From Dillenia suffruticosa (lineage: Eukaryota > Streptophyta > Magnoliopsida > Dilleniales > Dilleniaceae), in NCBI GenBank assembly GCA_033439265.1, contig JAVTVX010000004.1, forward strand, positions 16,815,701 to 16,879,700: a stretch of 64,000 bases of DNA, written 5' to 3'. The translations under genes were made by a program, and so were the position numbers. Position 1 is the stretch's first letter, and every line of letters starts with the position of its first letter. The notes beneath the pieces are model-generated. The model did no database searches and was not told where the DNA came from. It saw only the letters and a list, made by a program, of their open reading frames with translations. Below are positions 1 through 11,739 of this stretch, in pieces.

Positions 1-2079
1 CAACCATCCTGTAAAATAAACAAATGGTCATCCCGCCTCTCCAAAATTAACCAATCCTACAGTCAACATCCAGAATAACGCAAGGCTATAAAAATTTCCA
101 GCAACCTAGCCACAGACCTCTACTGCCATGCCCCCGTCAAAAGCATGGACAGCCGCCAGTCGCCCCTCCTGTGATTTAGAGGTGGCACCAAACAATTTTA
201 GAGTATACTTCTAAGACATAACATATTCCTAAGTACATACACAATGAATAAGAATTGTCTCAATACAAGTGTTATGCAATGACATTAGAGTTTCACAATT
301 TAAATATCCAAATTGTACAGTCATCCCATAATTATACAATGGTCGTCTATAGACCTCAAAATACATTTATATCATCAATAAAATTTTAACTTACGAAAAT
401 TGTAGCGAAAATATACAATGACTCCTCAAGTCCAGACTAGATCTCTCAATGATACCGAGCGTCCTAAACGCTCCTTGTCAAATACTATCTCTGAAACAAG
501 AAGGGAAATGAGAGGTGAGTACTTAGAGAAAGAATTCTCAGTGAGTGAGTGAGTTAATGCAATCGTCTAATATGAAATGTGAAACTGGAGTGTCAAAATA
601 TAAGTATACAAATTATATTTCAAATCATCATATTTTCATTTCAACAATATATCATTAGCATGCATTTTCAAGTCAAATATGCATCCAAAGCACTGTCATT
701 AAAATCATAGAGCAGTCAGCCGAAAATGTTATAACAGAGGTCTACCGCAACCTATGACAGGTGCACCAGGGATACTATATGCAAGTTTATTTAAAATACT
801 CTCTACCCCGGTGTAGGCGACAGACCTCGTCCAGGTGCTAGACTTGGAGAGAGTATCCAAATCTTCCCCCTTTCGGGTTTAACCTGGCTAGTATCGTATT
901 GTTAATAAAAATCACAACAACTCGTGGGATACCTCAGGCCTAGACATATCCGGACGCCACCAAAGTGTCTCTCACGGTGCCCTTCGTAATTACGGAACAA
1001 TACATACCAAAACCCTCAAGGCCAAATCCAAAATCGTATCAAAATGTGCCGAAATCAGGTTCACAAACCAAATGTAACATATAGCATAAAATGACACATT
1101 ATACATTTCAACCACATGGATGCATAATTTCAATATTTCAACACAGTTTTTGGACACTCCGTCGGTTCACAAAAATCAATTTCAAAACTAGTTAAAACAT
1201 TTCAAACACGCTACAAATCATACTCATTTATCAAATATTTTAAAACAGGGTTTACATATTAAACAAAAACATTAAAATAAATCCTACTCACCGTTTTGGG
1301 GAGGATAGCGCACTCCCCAATAAAATCACAACACGTAGAATCAAAGCTCCCCTCAATCAAATCACCATTCAAGTAGAAAGGCAACCATCCACAGATTTCA
1401 CACCTCTTACATACCAAAAGTCTGCACATACATAGGTTCAATTTAGGACATATTTTTGTGCTCAAACCAAAGCTAAAACAAGTCCAAACTTTCTACACAT
1501 AAGACCATTTCTCTAGCTCACTCAAAATGCCTCGAAACATTCCATTTTCAAGGTATCGAAGTCTATTTTCATAATATAGACGCATTTTAATTTCCTATAT
1601 GCAGGAAAATTTATAATGAAAAGACTGTATCAATCCTTAAACTCAAATCCAAAATTCTGACTATTTTTAAGCATTCATCAAATCAAACTCTAAGAGAGGC
1701 TATTCGAATCAAGTTCGTACGATTCTATAATCCAGAATAGCTCAATTTGTATAAAATCTTATATTTCACCTAATTAATTTCATATAATGTCAAACAATGC
1801 ATTTCAATCTATTCTAATATTCATCCTAACATATGCAATACACTCTTACTCAAATTTACCCTAAATTCATCCAAATAAATCGAGTGAGTTAGAAATCCTT
1901 ACGTAGGGTCCCTCGGGTTGTAGATTTAGCTTTCGTTCGCCCGTCAGATTGGTCTAAAACCTGTAATATTTCCAAATTTGAACGATATTAGCAACTAACT
2001 CAAATCTCTAAACACCGAACCCTAGAACCTTAACCAATCATAGTCGTTACCTACAGTAAAGATGCAGGTGAGCTCTCGA

Positions 2080-2520
2080 AGGAGAAAGCCGATCGCAGGC
2101 TCGTGGGTCAGTAGGGTAGCGGGCTTGCAAGCCAACGCACTCATGGGCTAGGGGCTCACGCTCGTGAGCTGGAGCGCTCGTGGGCTGGAGTGTGCACTCG
2201 CGAGAGATTGCAGTCGCGCATTGAGGCACGCTTGTGCGAGGGAGGTCAAGCTGGGGGGCACGCTCGCTCAGGGTAGTTCATGCAGGGGCACGCTTGCGCT
2301 CGTGCTAGGAGGGTTGCGTAGGGGCGCTCGCGAGAGGGAGATAGCACAGTGCTCTCGCGTTGTGGCTTCTGCGGGCAGTCGCGCGCTGGCGTGCTTAGTC
2401 GCGCTATGGCACGCTCGGGGGAAGGCGGTGCGCTCGCGTTTGCGCTGTGGCAGAAGGCGCTGCAGTCGCGCGCTATGGGGGAAGGAGGCGCTGTAGGCTG
2501 GGGCGCTCGCGGGATGAGGT
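2080..2520. other. CpG-dense block inside LTR A
   Basis: This 440-base stretch is built of gctcgcg, gcgctcg and cgcgagag-like words, with far more CpG than the surrounding DNA. The counterpart in the LTR at 59298 is 59690-59960. It lies in the element-sense first third of the LTR. It is a property of the LTR rather than a host CpG island. Confidence 0.75.
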
Positions 2521-2849
2521 AAGGGAGCGCGATTCGCTGCTCGTGGTGGAGTGCGATCGAGAGGGACGGAGATCGCGAGAGATAGAGAGAGAGTGAACAG
2601 CAGAGAGAGAGAAACTGAGAGGGAAGGATAGAGAGAGAGAAGAAGAAGAAAACGGTGGTAGTGGAGGTGGTGCGCGGTGGCTTCGGGCGAGGGAGGCGCT
2701 GCTGCGGGAGACGAAGAGTCGGAGAGAGAGAGATGAAGAGAGAGAGACAGATTAGGGCTTTTAGCCCTAATCTGACAAAGGAGGGAGTGCCATGTTTCGG
2801 GTTGAAACACGACATTTTCTCCTTCCTTTCTCTCTTTTTTTTTTAAAAG

Positions 2850-2874
2850 AATATATATATATATATATATATAT
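2850..2874. repeat. (AT)n microsatellite
   Basis: About 12 AT units lie near the element-sense start of LTR A, after a T/A homopolymer run. Confidence 0.95.
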
Positions 2875-4204
2875 TCACATCCACCTTTTTGCTAGCTTGT
2901 GAGTTTCATAAAAATAATGGGTTCACTATGATTTACGAACACGACAACTTAATTTATACCAAAAATTAAATTTAAAGTCTCCAAAATCAAAAATCAATAT
3001 AAATAAAAATTTTTTTCCTCTATGTATATAAATATTTCAAAACCAATACACTTGTTCGGGACCGAGGGTCGGTGTTACAACTTTCATACAGGATTGGACG
3101 TTGTGTAACTGGTGAGTATACTTGCAAGTAAAGAGTTTTTAGTGTACCTATTAGGATGATCGAGAAGTTACCGTTAGAACAAAAAAGATTTCACTGTACC
3201 CAAACTCAATGCAATTACATCCATTGAGCCACTTTTCTCATTGAAAGTGATTCCCAATTATTGCTCGACTGTGTATTCACTATGATATTGAATCGTAACA
3301 TGGATAAATATAATAGACTGGTCAGTGAATACTATACAATGATATAATGTCGATTGGTCTTCTTTTTTCCAAACTTAAATCTATCGCTTCAACTTAATTG
3401 CTTTCCTAGATCTGTCCCTTAAACCTAAATTTATCTTTCGGGTCATAGGTAAATAGATTAAAATAGTAAATATTGAATCAAGATTTCTAGAAATAGGTGA
3501 AAATAATAAGAGTACAAGAGATCCCATTCAATGGATCTTGAGTCTCATATAGTGGGAACAGGGATCATGATCATTATCGTCACTAATAATAGCTCCAACT
3601 ATCCTATAGTCGTTTTATCATATGCAGTTTGAAACACGTGCCACAGTATTATCTCCTATCTCTTAAAAGGACATTTGTCAGATTTGTCTAACACTGTGTA
3701 GATATATAACTCAATCTACATATAAGACTTTACTTAGAGATTTCAGAGAGAGCATTTCAGAGACAATATCAGTAAACGCAGGTGATATCTGAGATTTCTA
3801 CTTTGGCTACTTACAAGCAATATGAATGTGGGTATGTCCATGTTGATCATAACAAGCTCATTCTGAACACATATTAGGCCGACTTATATTCTGGTAGGGC
3901 TACTCTCAAAACTTCTTATAATTAGAAACCATCTCATCTCCACTCACTTGGAATTGGAGGTTGTTACTCATGTAAGAGAATCGATCTCGCGTGCCTGACA
4001 TATCTTTTTAACATATCACAGAATATATGATAAGAAACAAGTGTATTAAAATATAATAACTCATCTGTGACTGAATAATACACAATAATCATATATATAA
4101 GGGTAATAATCATCAACATCGTCAATTCAGTATGAATTGAAAAATGTCAAACATATGCAAACTTAATGACTCTCTATATCCTATAAAGGAGTTTTTAGCA
4201 ATGG

Positions 4205-5400
4205 GTTTTGGTGAAGGGGTTAGCCACCATACTGTGTGTAGAAGTGTACTTGGACAGTCACTTCACCCATCTCGATGATATCTCTCACGAATTTGTATAT
4301 GGTGTCAATGTATTTGGTCATACTATGATACTTAGTGTCTCGAGTATAAGCGATAGTGGTCTGATTATTACAGTAGATTATCACTGACCTTTCACTATTT
4401 GCCATAATCTCTAAATCATCTAATAGTCTCCAGAACTAAACACTCTCTTGAACTGTGACTGAGTAAGTCATGAACTCAGCCTCCATCATAGATAGAGGTA
4501 TACAGATTTGCTTCTTATTACTCTAAGAAATGGCACCGCCATTGAGTAAGAAAGCAAAATCTGATGTCAATTTACGGTTATCTAGATCACCGCCTCAATC
4601 GGCATTTGAATATCCCACAAGGCGCAAATCACCTCTTTCATAACACAAGGAGAAGCTCGCAGTTCTCTTGAAGATCTCAAAATTCTTTTCACTGCTCTCC
4701 AGTGATCCCTTTTAGGATTTGATTGATATCTACTCATTAGACTGACTGCATAACAAATGTCTGGTTGTATACACAAAATCACGTACAATAAACTTCCCAC
4801 TGTATTGAAATAAGCTATTTTGCTCATTTCCCTTACTTTTTCTTGAGTTTTTGGGCATATCTCAAGACTCAAGCCATCACACTTGGCGATAGGAGTATCT
4901 ATAGGATTACAATCGATTGTTGTAAAACTATAAGATATCACCTTCTCATGAAATCTTAGACACTACCGACTGGATGACTATTTTAGGCCATATATCAACT
5001 TCTGAAATCGATATACCTTATCCTCTTGATTTACTAGAACGAATCCAAAGGGTTGCTCCATGTAAATATTCTCATTCAAACTTCCATTAAAGAAGGTGGT
5101 CTTAACGTCTATTTGGTGTAACTCTAGATCTATGCTTGCGACAATCGCCAAGAGTAAACGAATCGATATAAATTTGATTATAGGAGAGAAAGTCTCCTCA
5201 TAGTCAATGCCATTTGTTTGCATGTAACCCTTGGCTACCAGACGGGTTTTATTACTCTCTACCGATCCGTCAACCTTTCTTTTAATTTTGATAACGCACG
5301 TATTCCCAGTGGCATTTCTATTCTCAGGTAAGTCAACTAAGTCCCATATCCCGTTAACTCTCATGGATTCCATCTCTTACTGCATAGCCTTCAATCATTG
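4205..5400 (-). pseudogene. copia c reverse transcriptase and RNase H, with deletion of the YVDD motif
   Basis: The RT N-terminal half (4978-5373) has a recognisable copia block with the motif DVKTTFFNG (family form DVKTAFLNG). The segment 4582-4941 carries the thumb/connection block (NPIDTPIAK, then SRYQSNPKRDHWRAVKRIL). 4220-4405 is the RNase H end with the TKYIDTIYKFVRDII region. Between the first two blocks copia a has about 60 residues including the catalytic YVDD. Here the frame goes from the ISYSF region almost directly into the NPIDTPI block, so the active site is gone. Several stops and frame changes are also present. This would have been the C-terminal part of a gag-pol polyprotein in cytoplasmic particles. 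Confidence 0.85.
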
Positions 5401-5699
5401 GTCCTACATAAGACCCTGAAGAGCTTCTTAAAATCTCTTGAGCTTCTTATTATTTTCGGGAGTCACAATGAGAATCCCATCATCAATTGGAAAATGATGT
5501 CAAGGTGCGTGTCCCCGACTACTCTTAGGAGAAGGAAGAGCCTCCTCACGTTCAGATGGGCTACTCCTACTAAAACCAAGTTCCGTAACGGGTTTTTGAT
5601 TTCTGTCGCTGGGCTTAGCTGAGTTGTTAGGCTCACCCATTTTATAGAACGTAAAGTCCCGATTAATTTCACCTCTCTTAGAAAAATCATTTTCCAGGA

Positions 5700-6706
5700 A
5701 CGTGGTATCACGAGACTCAATCTCACTGACTATGCCGTCCGTATACTCATCTAAGAATACATTTCGCTTAAAATGTTCAGAGTATCTTATAATGATATAT
5801 TTCTTTACTCATGGGCCTAATTTGTCGTGTGGATGCAAGAAATCATGAACATATACCGCACAATCCCATGATCTCAAGTGGCTAAGGTCAAACTGCCTTT
5901 TTGTCCACAACTCGTATGGGATACTGACGACTATTGATTTTCTTGGAACACAGTTGAGGACGTAGGTGACAATCAATAACACATCTCCCCAATGGGAGAT
6001 GGGCAAATTATGTTGTGTCATCATAGACCTCACTATCTTCAACAGAGTCTTATTCCTTAACTCGGCAACTCCGTGGTGTTGGGGAGTAGTAGGAATAGTC
6101 AAGTGTCACGTAATATTTTTCTCGAAATAAAGCTTTTTGAACTGTTCAAATAGATATTTGCACACTTGATTGGTTTTGAAAGTTTTCACTCCAAATCCAG
6201 TTGATTCTCAACCTCGTTAATAAATTTTTTAAAGTACCCCAATGCCTCACACTTGTATGAGATCAAATAGTCGTAACTGAAATTCGTGTAATCGATTATA
6301 AATGCAATTAAATATGTACCTTCATTTCAGACTCTCACATTTATAGGCCCACAAATATCGAAGTGGACTAACTGCAATGGAGTCCCAGCTCTCATTGTCT
6401 TTCCAAATGGTTTCCTCATTGCTTTATCGACTAGGCAAAACTTACATGGGGCAACTCGACCCTAGTTAGTAGGTCCAACAGGCTACTCGCAGCTAATGGT
6501 TTCATCCTCTCTTGCCTTATATGGCCAAGTCTGCTATACCAAATAGTTACATCATCTATTGCGCTATTAGATATAAAGACACTAGCAGATAAATGAGAGA
6601 TATTATTACAGGAAACCACATCCAATGCATGTAGTCCATATTGGACTAAATAAGTACATATCAAAGAACTGTCATATGAAATAGAAACTCTAAAGTTTTC
6701 CAACAA
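5700..6706 (-). pseudogene. copia c integrase region
   Basis: 6431-6706 holds the GAG-pre-integrase zinc-binding region (VTIWYSRLGHIRQERMK, with the HHCC-type histidine). 5809-6102 holds the end of the integrase core: HHGVAELRNKTLL contains the last acidic residue of the D,D-35-E triad, followed by the PYELW and HDKLGP blocks. The segment between them (6103-6430) reads as integrase core in broken frames. Many stops show that it is not functional. Confidence 0.82.
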
Positions 6707-7003
6707 AACAGAATATCCTAAATGATCAAAACAAAGTACAGATATAAGATTCCGTCAAATTTTGGGAGCATACAAAATATCATATAAATATAGGAATTGG
6801 TTACTTCACAGTACTAGCTTGCATGTACCAATCCTTTTACAATCACAAATACTCTGTTCCCCACATACAGCCTCTCGCATGGGAACTTAATTGGCAAAAC
6901 TACATGTACACACTCCTATCGCGAACTACATGGTCGGTGACTCCTGAGTTTATAATCTACAAAGGAGAGGAGTCAGTAAGTATCACAATAGATGAAACAA
7001 AAC

Positions 7004-7690
7004 TCAGACCATGTAAAGAACAAGGATATACCCTCTACTCATCATACTTATTAGCGAAATGATCAAATTTGCTACATGCATAGCATTTGACTTTGCTCTT
7101 ATCAGACACTTTTTTCCTACCCTTTTGTATTTTGTTATCGGTCTTGACCGATGGCTTCTTCTTGCCTTGGTCTTTGGTCTTCTTGTCATGCTTGCACCAT
7201 TTACGCTTGTTACCAAGTGAACCCTTACTCAATTCGGCCATGTAAGTATGACTAGAAATAGATCTAGCCACAGCCTGGTACTCCTCCTCGAAGTCACAGT
7301 GCCTACTTACATCCATGAAAGTATAAATATTTTTAATATGTGTGAGATAGGTCTTGACAACCTTTTAGGAGTTAGGTAGAGTTTGGATTACTCCCAATAC
7401 CTAAAACTTATCCGATAGTGGCTCCCACATATTTTTCAAAGAGGCAATCATACTCAACATATGCATACGATGTTGTTTCATGCTATGACCCAACTTTTTC
7501 TTATAGGTAATAAACCTATAGGTCATCATTCTTAACTTAGGAGCTGATCGGGAGCCAAAATGTTCTTTGAGAACAGGCCAAACTGACATCACAGTAGGAC
7601 ACTGCTCATAAATCGGGATCATATCGTCGTGCATGCTCTCCAGGAGAATTGCCCTACTCTGACCGTCCTTTATCTTCCATGAGAAACACA
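7004..7690 (-). pseudogene. copia c gag with a damaged zinc knuckle
   Basis: 7401-7684 encodes a UBN2-type gag segment, with IYEQCPTVMSVWPVLKEHFG and SMKQHRMHMLSMIASLKN as recognisable blocks. 7035-7316 carries the lysine-rich nucleocapsid and one knuckle CYACSKFDHFANKY, which is CX2CX4HX4C with the last cysteine changed to tyrosine. The N-terminus runs into a CA microsatellite that reads as alternating Cys-Val, so the original gag start is not recoverable by eye. Confidence 0.8.
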
Positions 7691-7706
7691 CACACACACA
7701 CATACA

Positions 7707-7752
<46 letters not shown>
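7685..7752. repeat. (CA)n microsatellite in copia c gag leader
   Basis: CA repeats run for about 65 bases with one interruption (catacaga near 7701), then (AT)4. They replace the expected N-terminal gag sequence of the element. Confidence 0.95.
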
Positions 7753-7761
<9 letters not shown>

Positions 7762-8035
7762 CAATTTCAAAAGTCAATTTGTCCTCTAACGCGATAAATC
7801 TAGAGTTTTATATTTAGGATACCATTAAGAGCCGAAAATTTTGACCTCATATTTTATGGTCTTGATATACTCCAAAAATTATGAAAAACTTATTTTTGTG
7901 ATCTACATATTATGGGTAATATTATGATATAATTGGATTCACGAAATTTATCCGTGATTTGAACTCTAAATTTTTTACCCAATATTTTTATACCCGAAAA
8001 AGTTTGGAAAACATTTTTATAAATCTAATGATTTT

Positions 8036-8045
8036 TCTGATACCA
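8036..8045 (-). other. primer-binding site of copia c
   Basis: tctgatacca is the reverse complement of tggtatcaga, the initiator tRNA-Met 3' end match used by most plant LTR elements. One base separates it from the LTR start at 8047. Confidence 0.85.
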
Positions 8046-8046
8046 A

Positions 8047-8557
8047 TGTTAGATTTAATTATCACATGAGATTTAATTATCACAATCGGAAGTATGGTAA
8101 TTTTTCAAAAAAATAAAAAGATAATATTTGGGGGTATAGTTTAGTGAATAATCACAGACAATTCAGGAACCACAAAACTTTTTTCGAAGATCTCGTAGTT
8201 GGAATGATAATCACGTCAAATGAATTATTATCACAATATTATAATGCTGCAATCCTAAATCTAGTGACGAAAATGATGTAAAAATTCCATACTCGAAATT
8301 TTTTATAAGCCTTCAATCAATCTCTCTCTCTAAAGAATAATGTGTACTCTTTCAATGTTATCTCTAAAGAATGTTTCCTCTCACTCACTGTGAATGTACT
8401 ACAAAGCTCAAAATTATAGCAGAAGGATAAAAACACATGTAGTGTTATATCGGGGAGTTAATTGGGGAAGTTGGGATAATAAGTTAACCGCTCATTATCC
8501 CTTAACTTCAAATTTAAATTTAAAAGATTTTACTAATGTGGTAAATGTCCCTACATG
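8047..8557 (-). repeat. 5' LTR of copia c, interrupted
   Basis: It opens with tgttagattta like the LTRs at 38238 and 56098. It aligns loosely with them to gtggtaaa..ccctacatg, then stops at the gypsy C boundary. The complete copies end in accaaca; that last stretch of about 20 bases is missing here. The sequence is more diverged than the copia a and b LTRs. Confidence 0.75.
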
Positions 8558-10435
8558 TGTCACGCCCCGACTCTCGGATTGAGAATATGACAACCGCCAC
8601 GTTACCCCAAGATACGGATAAATTTGACCCGTATATCAAGGTACCGCAAGACATTCAAAGATATCCACTCATTTTCCCAAAACAAATTTCAACAAATTCC
8701 AATAAGTCAACATACATTCATCACATAAACGAAGGATAAACCAGATCCTCCCTGTTTAAAACATGCAGGCATGAGGTCATCTCAGCCATTTGTAATCCAA
8801 TCACATGCACAAGATCAGTCCGACCATCAATATCCAATCACATACACCAAAAATAAAATAAATCGCTAATTAAGGGATCCAAAACAAATCCAACAAAAAT
8901 AATTGTCAAGTAAAGTTTTTGAGAAAGTAGAAAGAAGTAAGGTTCTCAATGTGAGTTTGTATAACCCAATAAAATATAATCACCAAGAAAAACTAAAAGT
9001 ATAGTTCCAAATAAATTTTTAAAACAGTCACCAACATTCACCTCTACTTGGGTCTACTAATACCTCAAGAGAATTAAAAGTTGATACCCGAAAGAGTTCT
9101 TAAAATACTTTCTGTCCGCTTAAAGATAAGAACTAACCTTCAAAATAAACGTCCTCTATAAAAACAAAATAAGAGGAATATGGATAAACAATTCTCATTT
9201 AGTGGAATAATATGTTATGCAATGAATGAGAGATGGGTGTAAATATGTCAAATAATATTACATAAAAATCATTTTTATCATATTCAATTTCATAAATGTT
9301 CTGCATAAATATCAAGATTTTTCGACCAAATCTAAATATCACAATAAAATAAGTTTTTATTCATCCAAGTCATATTATAGTTTTCAAACAAACAACGGGG
9401 ATTGCCAAAATAATATGTCCGACAATGGTCTATCGCGACCAATGGCGAATCCGTCAAGGGGTTGTCATACATTTCACATTTATCAAGTGCCTCATAACCT
9501 TGGCATTGGTTCGAAACCTCCCTGGCTGTGCAACCAAGTTAGCCCGATGGAACAAAAGAGGCATCTCTCGGGCTCGATTAACCTCTCCGTCTAATAAATC
9601 CCTAATCATGTTGCCCCGTTGGGTCATATCGTGATAGTGAATGATTATAGCCACAAATAGGGGTTCAGGCTCACATTCCAAGCCGATAAATATATTATTT
9701 CATATTTAACCAATATAACAATTGTGTCAAATTTAATTCAATTATTTCTCAAATCAAGTCATACTCAATACATCATATAAAACATGACACATTATCCATT
9801 TTCACCAATTTGGATGCATAATTAAATCAAATTTTTGTATAAGAACAATCCACACACACAAAACATTTCAAAACTCATTTTAAAATTTTTAAAAAAAATC
9901 AAGTAAAATATTTGACTCATTTAGAATATAACATAAAATCCATTCATCTTTTGTGAGGGTCAACACTCCCAATCTACATCCAAATTTTCAATATAAATTG
10001 TAATTTTGTGCAAAAACAATACAAATATAAGTGAAGAGAGAAAATTTACCTCTATGGAGAGCACCAATTTCATCTCTTGTTGCGCCATTCTAAATCCTAG
10101 ATTTTTCCCTCTCTAGGAAAATTTGAATCTCTCTTTATATTCAACCTTCTAGAAATTTAATGAAGAGTTTGGAGTTTAAATCTTTAGGTATTTGAGGGAA
10201 ATTTGAGCAAATTTGGTTGGAGAGAAGAGAGGGGAGAAGAGAGATGGCGATAGAGATGAGAGGAGGCATGAGCAGAGGGGCCTCGGGGGAGGAAAGAGAA
10301 AAGGAGAGAGTGGATGAAGGGGAAAAAAATGAGTTTTTTTGTTTTTCTTTTCTTTTTTTTTTCTTTTCTTTTCCTCCTTCCTTTTGATTTTTCTTATCTT
10401 TTTGTCTTTTTCTTTCGGTTTTATAATTTCTAACA
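8558..10435 (-). repeat. 3' LTR of gypsy C
   Basis: 1878 bases, starting tgtcacgcc and ending taaca as written on the plus strand; element-sense ends are tgtta and gtgaca. Its left part aligns with 13360-13947 and with 27231-28530. It lacks the palindrome array found in related LTRs. There is a long CT/T-rich run at 10320-10400. Confidence 0.85.
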
Positions 10436-10449
10436 TCCTAAAAAAATAA

Positions 10450-11640
10450 ATTGTGTCATCAAAATTTAAAGACAAAATTATGCCTCGAAGAGATGAGGGT
10501 ATTGCTTTTTCATAGTATTCTCGAACTTCCAAGTCTTTTCTTCGACCCAATCGCTTTTTCATTAGACCTTAACAATTGGGACATGTCTGTTCCGCAATCT
10601 CTTGATTTGGTGATCAAGAATAGCTACGGGTTGGATTTTGAAACCCAAGTTTTCTCTTAGTTCGACCGGTGGAGTCTCTAAAATATGCAAAGGATCCAGC
10701 ATATATTTTTTTAGTATGGAGATCTAGAATATATTGTGGATTTTCTCCAAATCCGAAGGCAATTCTAGTTGATATGCTACTTTTCCTATCCTCTCGAGGA
10801 TTTTAAAACGATAAATGTAGCGCTGATTCAGTTTCTCCTGCTTTCGGAACCGAATCATACCCTTCCACGGTGATATCTTCAAAAATACCATGTCTCCAAC
10901 CTCAAACTCCAAATGTCTTCTCTTTTTGTCGGCGTACCTCTTTTGTCTATTTTCACCTGCTTTCATTGTTGCCTGAATCACATTCACTTTCTTTACGGTT
11001 ACTTCAATTAACTCAACATTTCCAATCTTCCTCTCTCCTACCTCATCCCAACACAATGGACTTCTACATTTCCTTCCGTATAAAGCCTAGTAAGGTGGCA
11101 TTCCAATACTTGCCCGATAACTATTATTATATACAAACTCAATCAACGAGAGGTGCTTATCCCAACTCTCTTGGAAGTCCATCACACATGCCCTAAACAT
11201 GTCTTCCAATGTCTGAATCATGTGCTCCGATTACCCATCAGTCTAAGAGTGGAAAGCCATGCTAAACTTCAATTTATTCTCGAAGACCTCTTGTAGTTTA
11301 GGCCAAAATTGGGACGTAAATCGGGGGTCACGGTAGGATACAATTGACACCGGAACCTCGTGGAGTCTCACAATCTTATCAATATAGAGTTTGGTCAATT
11401 TCTCTAAGGAGTAGGTGTTTTGAATTGGGAAGAAATGAGATGACTTGTTGAGCCGGTCTACAACCACCCATATAGCATTGTGTCGGCTCGGTATGCATCG
11501 CAATCCCACTACAAAGTCCTGGTGATGTGCTCCTATTTGTACTCAGGTATCGGCAGTGGTTATAGGGTCCTAGCTGGCTTTTGATGTTCGACCTTGATTT
11601 GTTGACACACAAGGCACCTAGCCATATGCTCGGCTATTTC
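10450..11640 (-). pseudogene. gypsy C integrase and chromodomain-type tail
   Basis: 11243-11509 holds the integrase core: VVVDRLNKSSHFFPI supplies one acidic residue, and the YRDPRFTSQFWPKL block a second. 10724-11056 is the C-terminal integrase domain (RQKRYADKKRRHLEFEVGDMVFLKISPWKG, then RYIYRFKILERIGKVAYQLELP). The end near 10450-10560 aligns with the degraded chromodomain-like tail of gypsy E. The frame is interrupted between these blocks. The protein would have joined element DNA to chromatin in the nucleus. Confidence 0.85.
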
Positions 11641-11739
11641 CTGCTTCAATCTTGACCACCAATAACTCTCCTTGATGGTTCGATATATTTTGATACTCCT
11701 GGGATCATTGCATAAGTCGAGGAATTTGCTTATTCAAGT

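Larger units (their letters stand above)
1..3079 (-). mobile_element. Ty3/gypsy LTR, family A/B, antisense, cut by the window start
   Basis: The right end reads ggtgttaca, the reverse complement of the tgtaacacc that opens the LTR at 59298. The order of landmarks also mirrors that LTR: the left 150 bases match the reverse complement of about 61743-61915, there is a CpG-dense block at 2080-2520, then AG-rich runs, then an inverted pair around attagggct near 2755. By alignment to the 2759-base LTR at 59298, roughly 140 bases of the inner end lie outside the window. Sequence right of 3079 is copia, so the element body must lie to the left. This is either the 5' LTR of an element reading leftwards or a solo LTR. 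The first five bases after it, acttt, would be one copy of the target duplication. No gene is supported inside; frames at 2164-2815 are low-complexity. Confidence 0.85.
3080..8557 (-). mobile_element. Ty1/copia element c, truncated at both ends by gypsy insertions
   Basis: On the minus strand the order is 5' LTR (8047-8557), primer-binding site (8036-8045), gag, protease/integrase region, RT and RNase H, followed by about 1.1 kb of non-coding sequence (3080-4200). That tail aligns with the tails of copia a (38753-39880) and copia b (56635-57655). The 3' LTR and about 80 bases are missing because gypsy A begins at 3079. At the other end gypsy C begins at 8558, about 20 bases short of the expected LTR end. 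The coding frame is broken in many places and the RT catalytic motif is deleted, so the element is dead. Confidence 0.88.

Noticed and set aside
2164-2846. Overlapping long frames on both strands
   Set aside because: They lie in the CpG-dense and AG-rich part of an LTR and have low-complexity products with no family resemblance.
6823-7062. Plus-strand 79-residue frame
   Set aside because: It lies antisense to the protease/integrase region of copia c and is a shadow frame.
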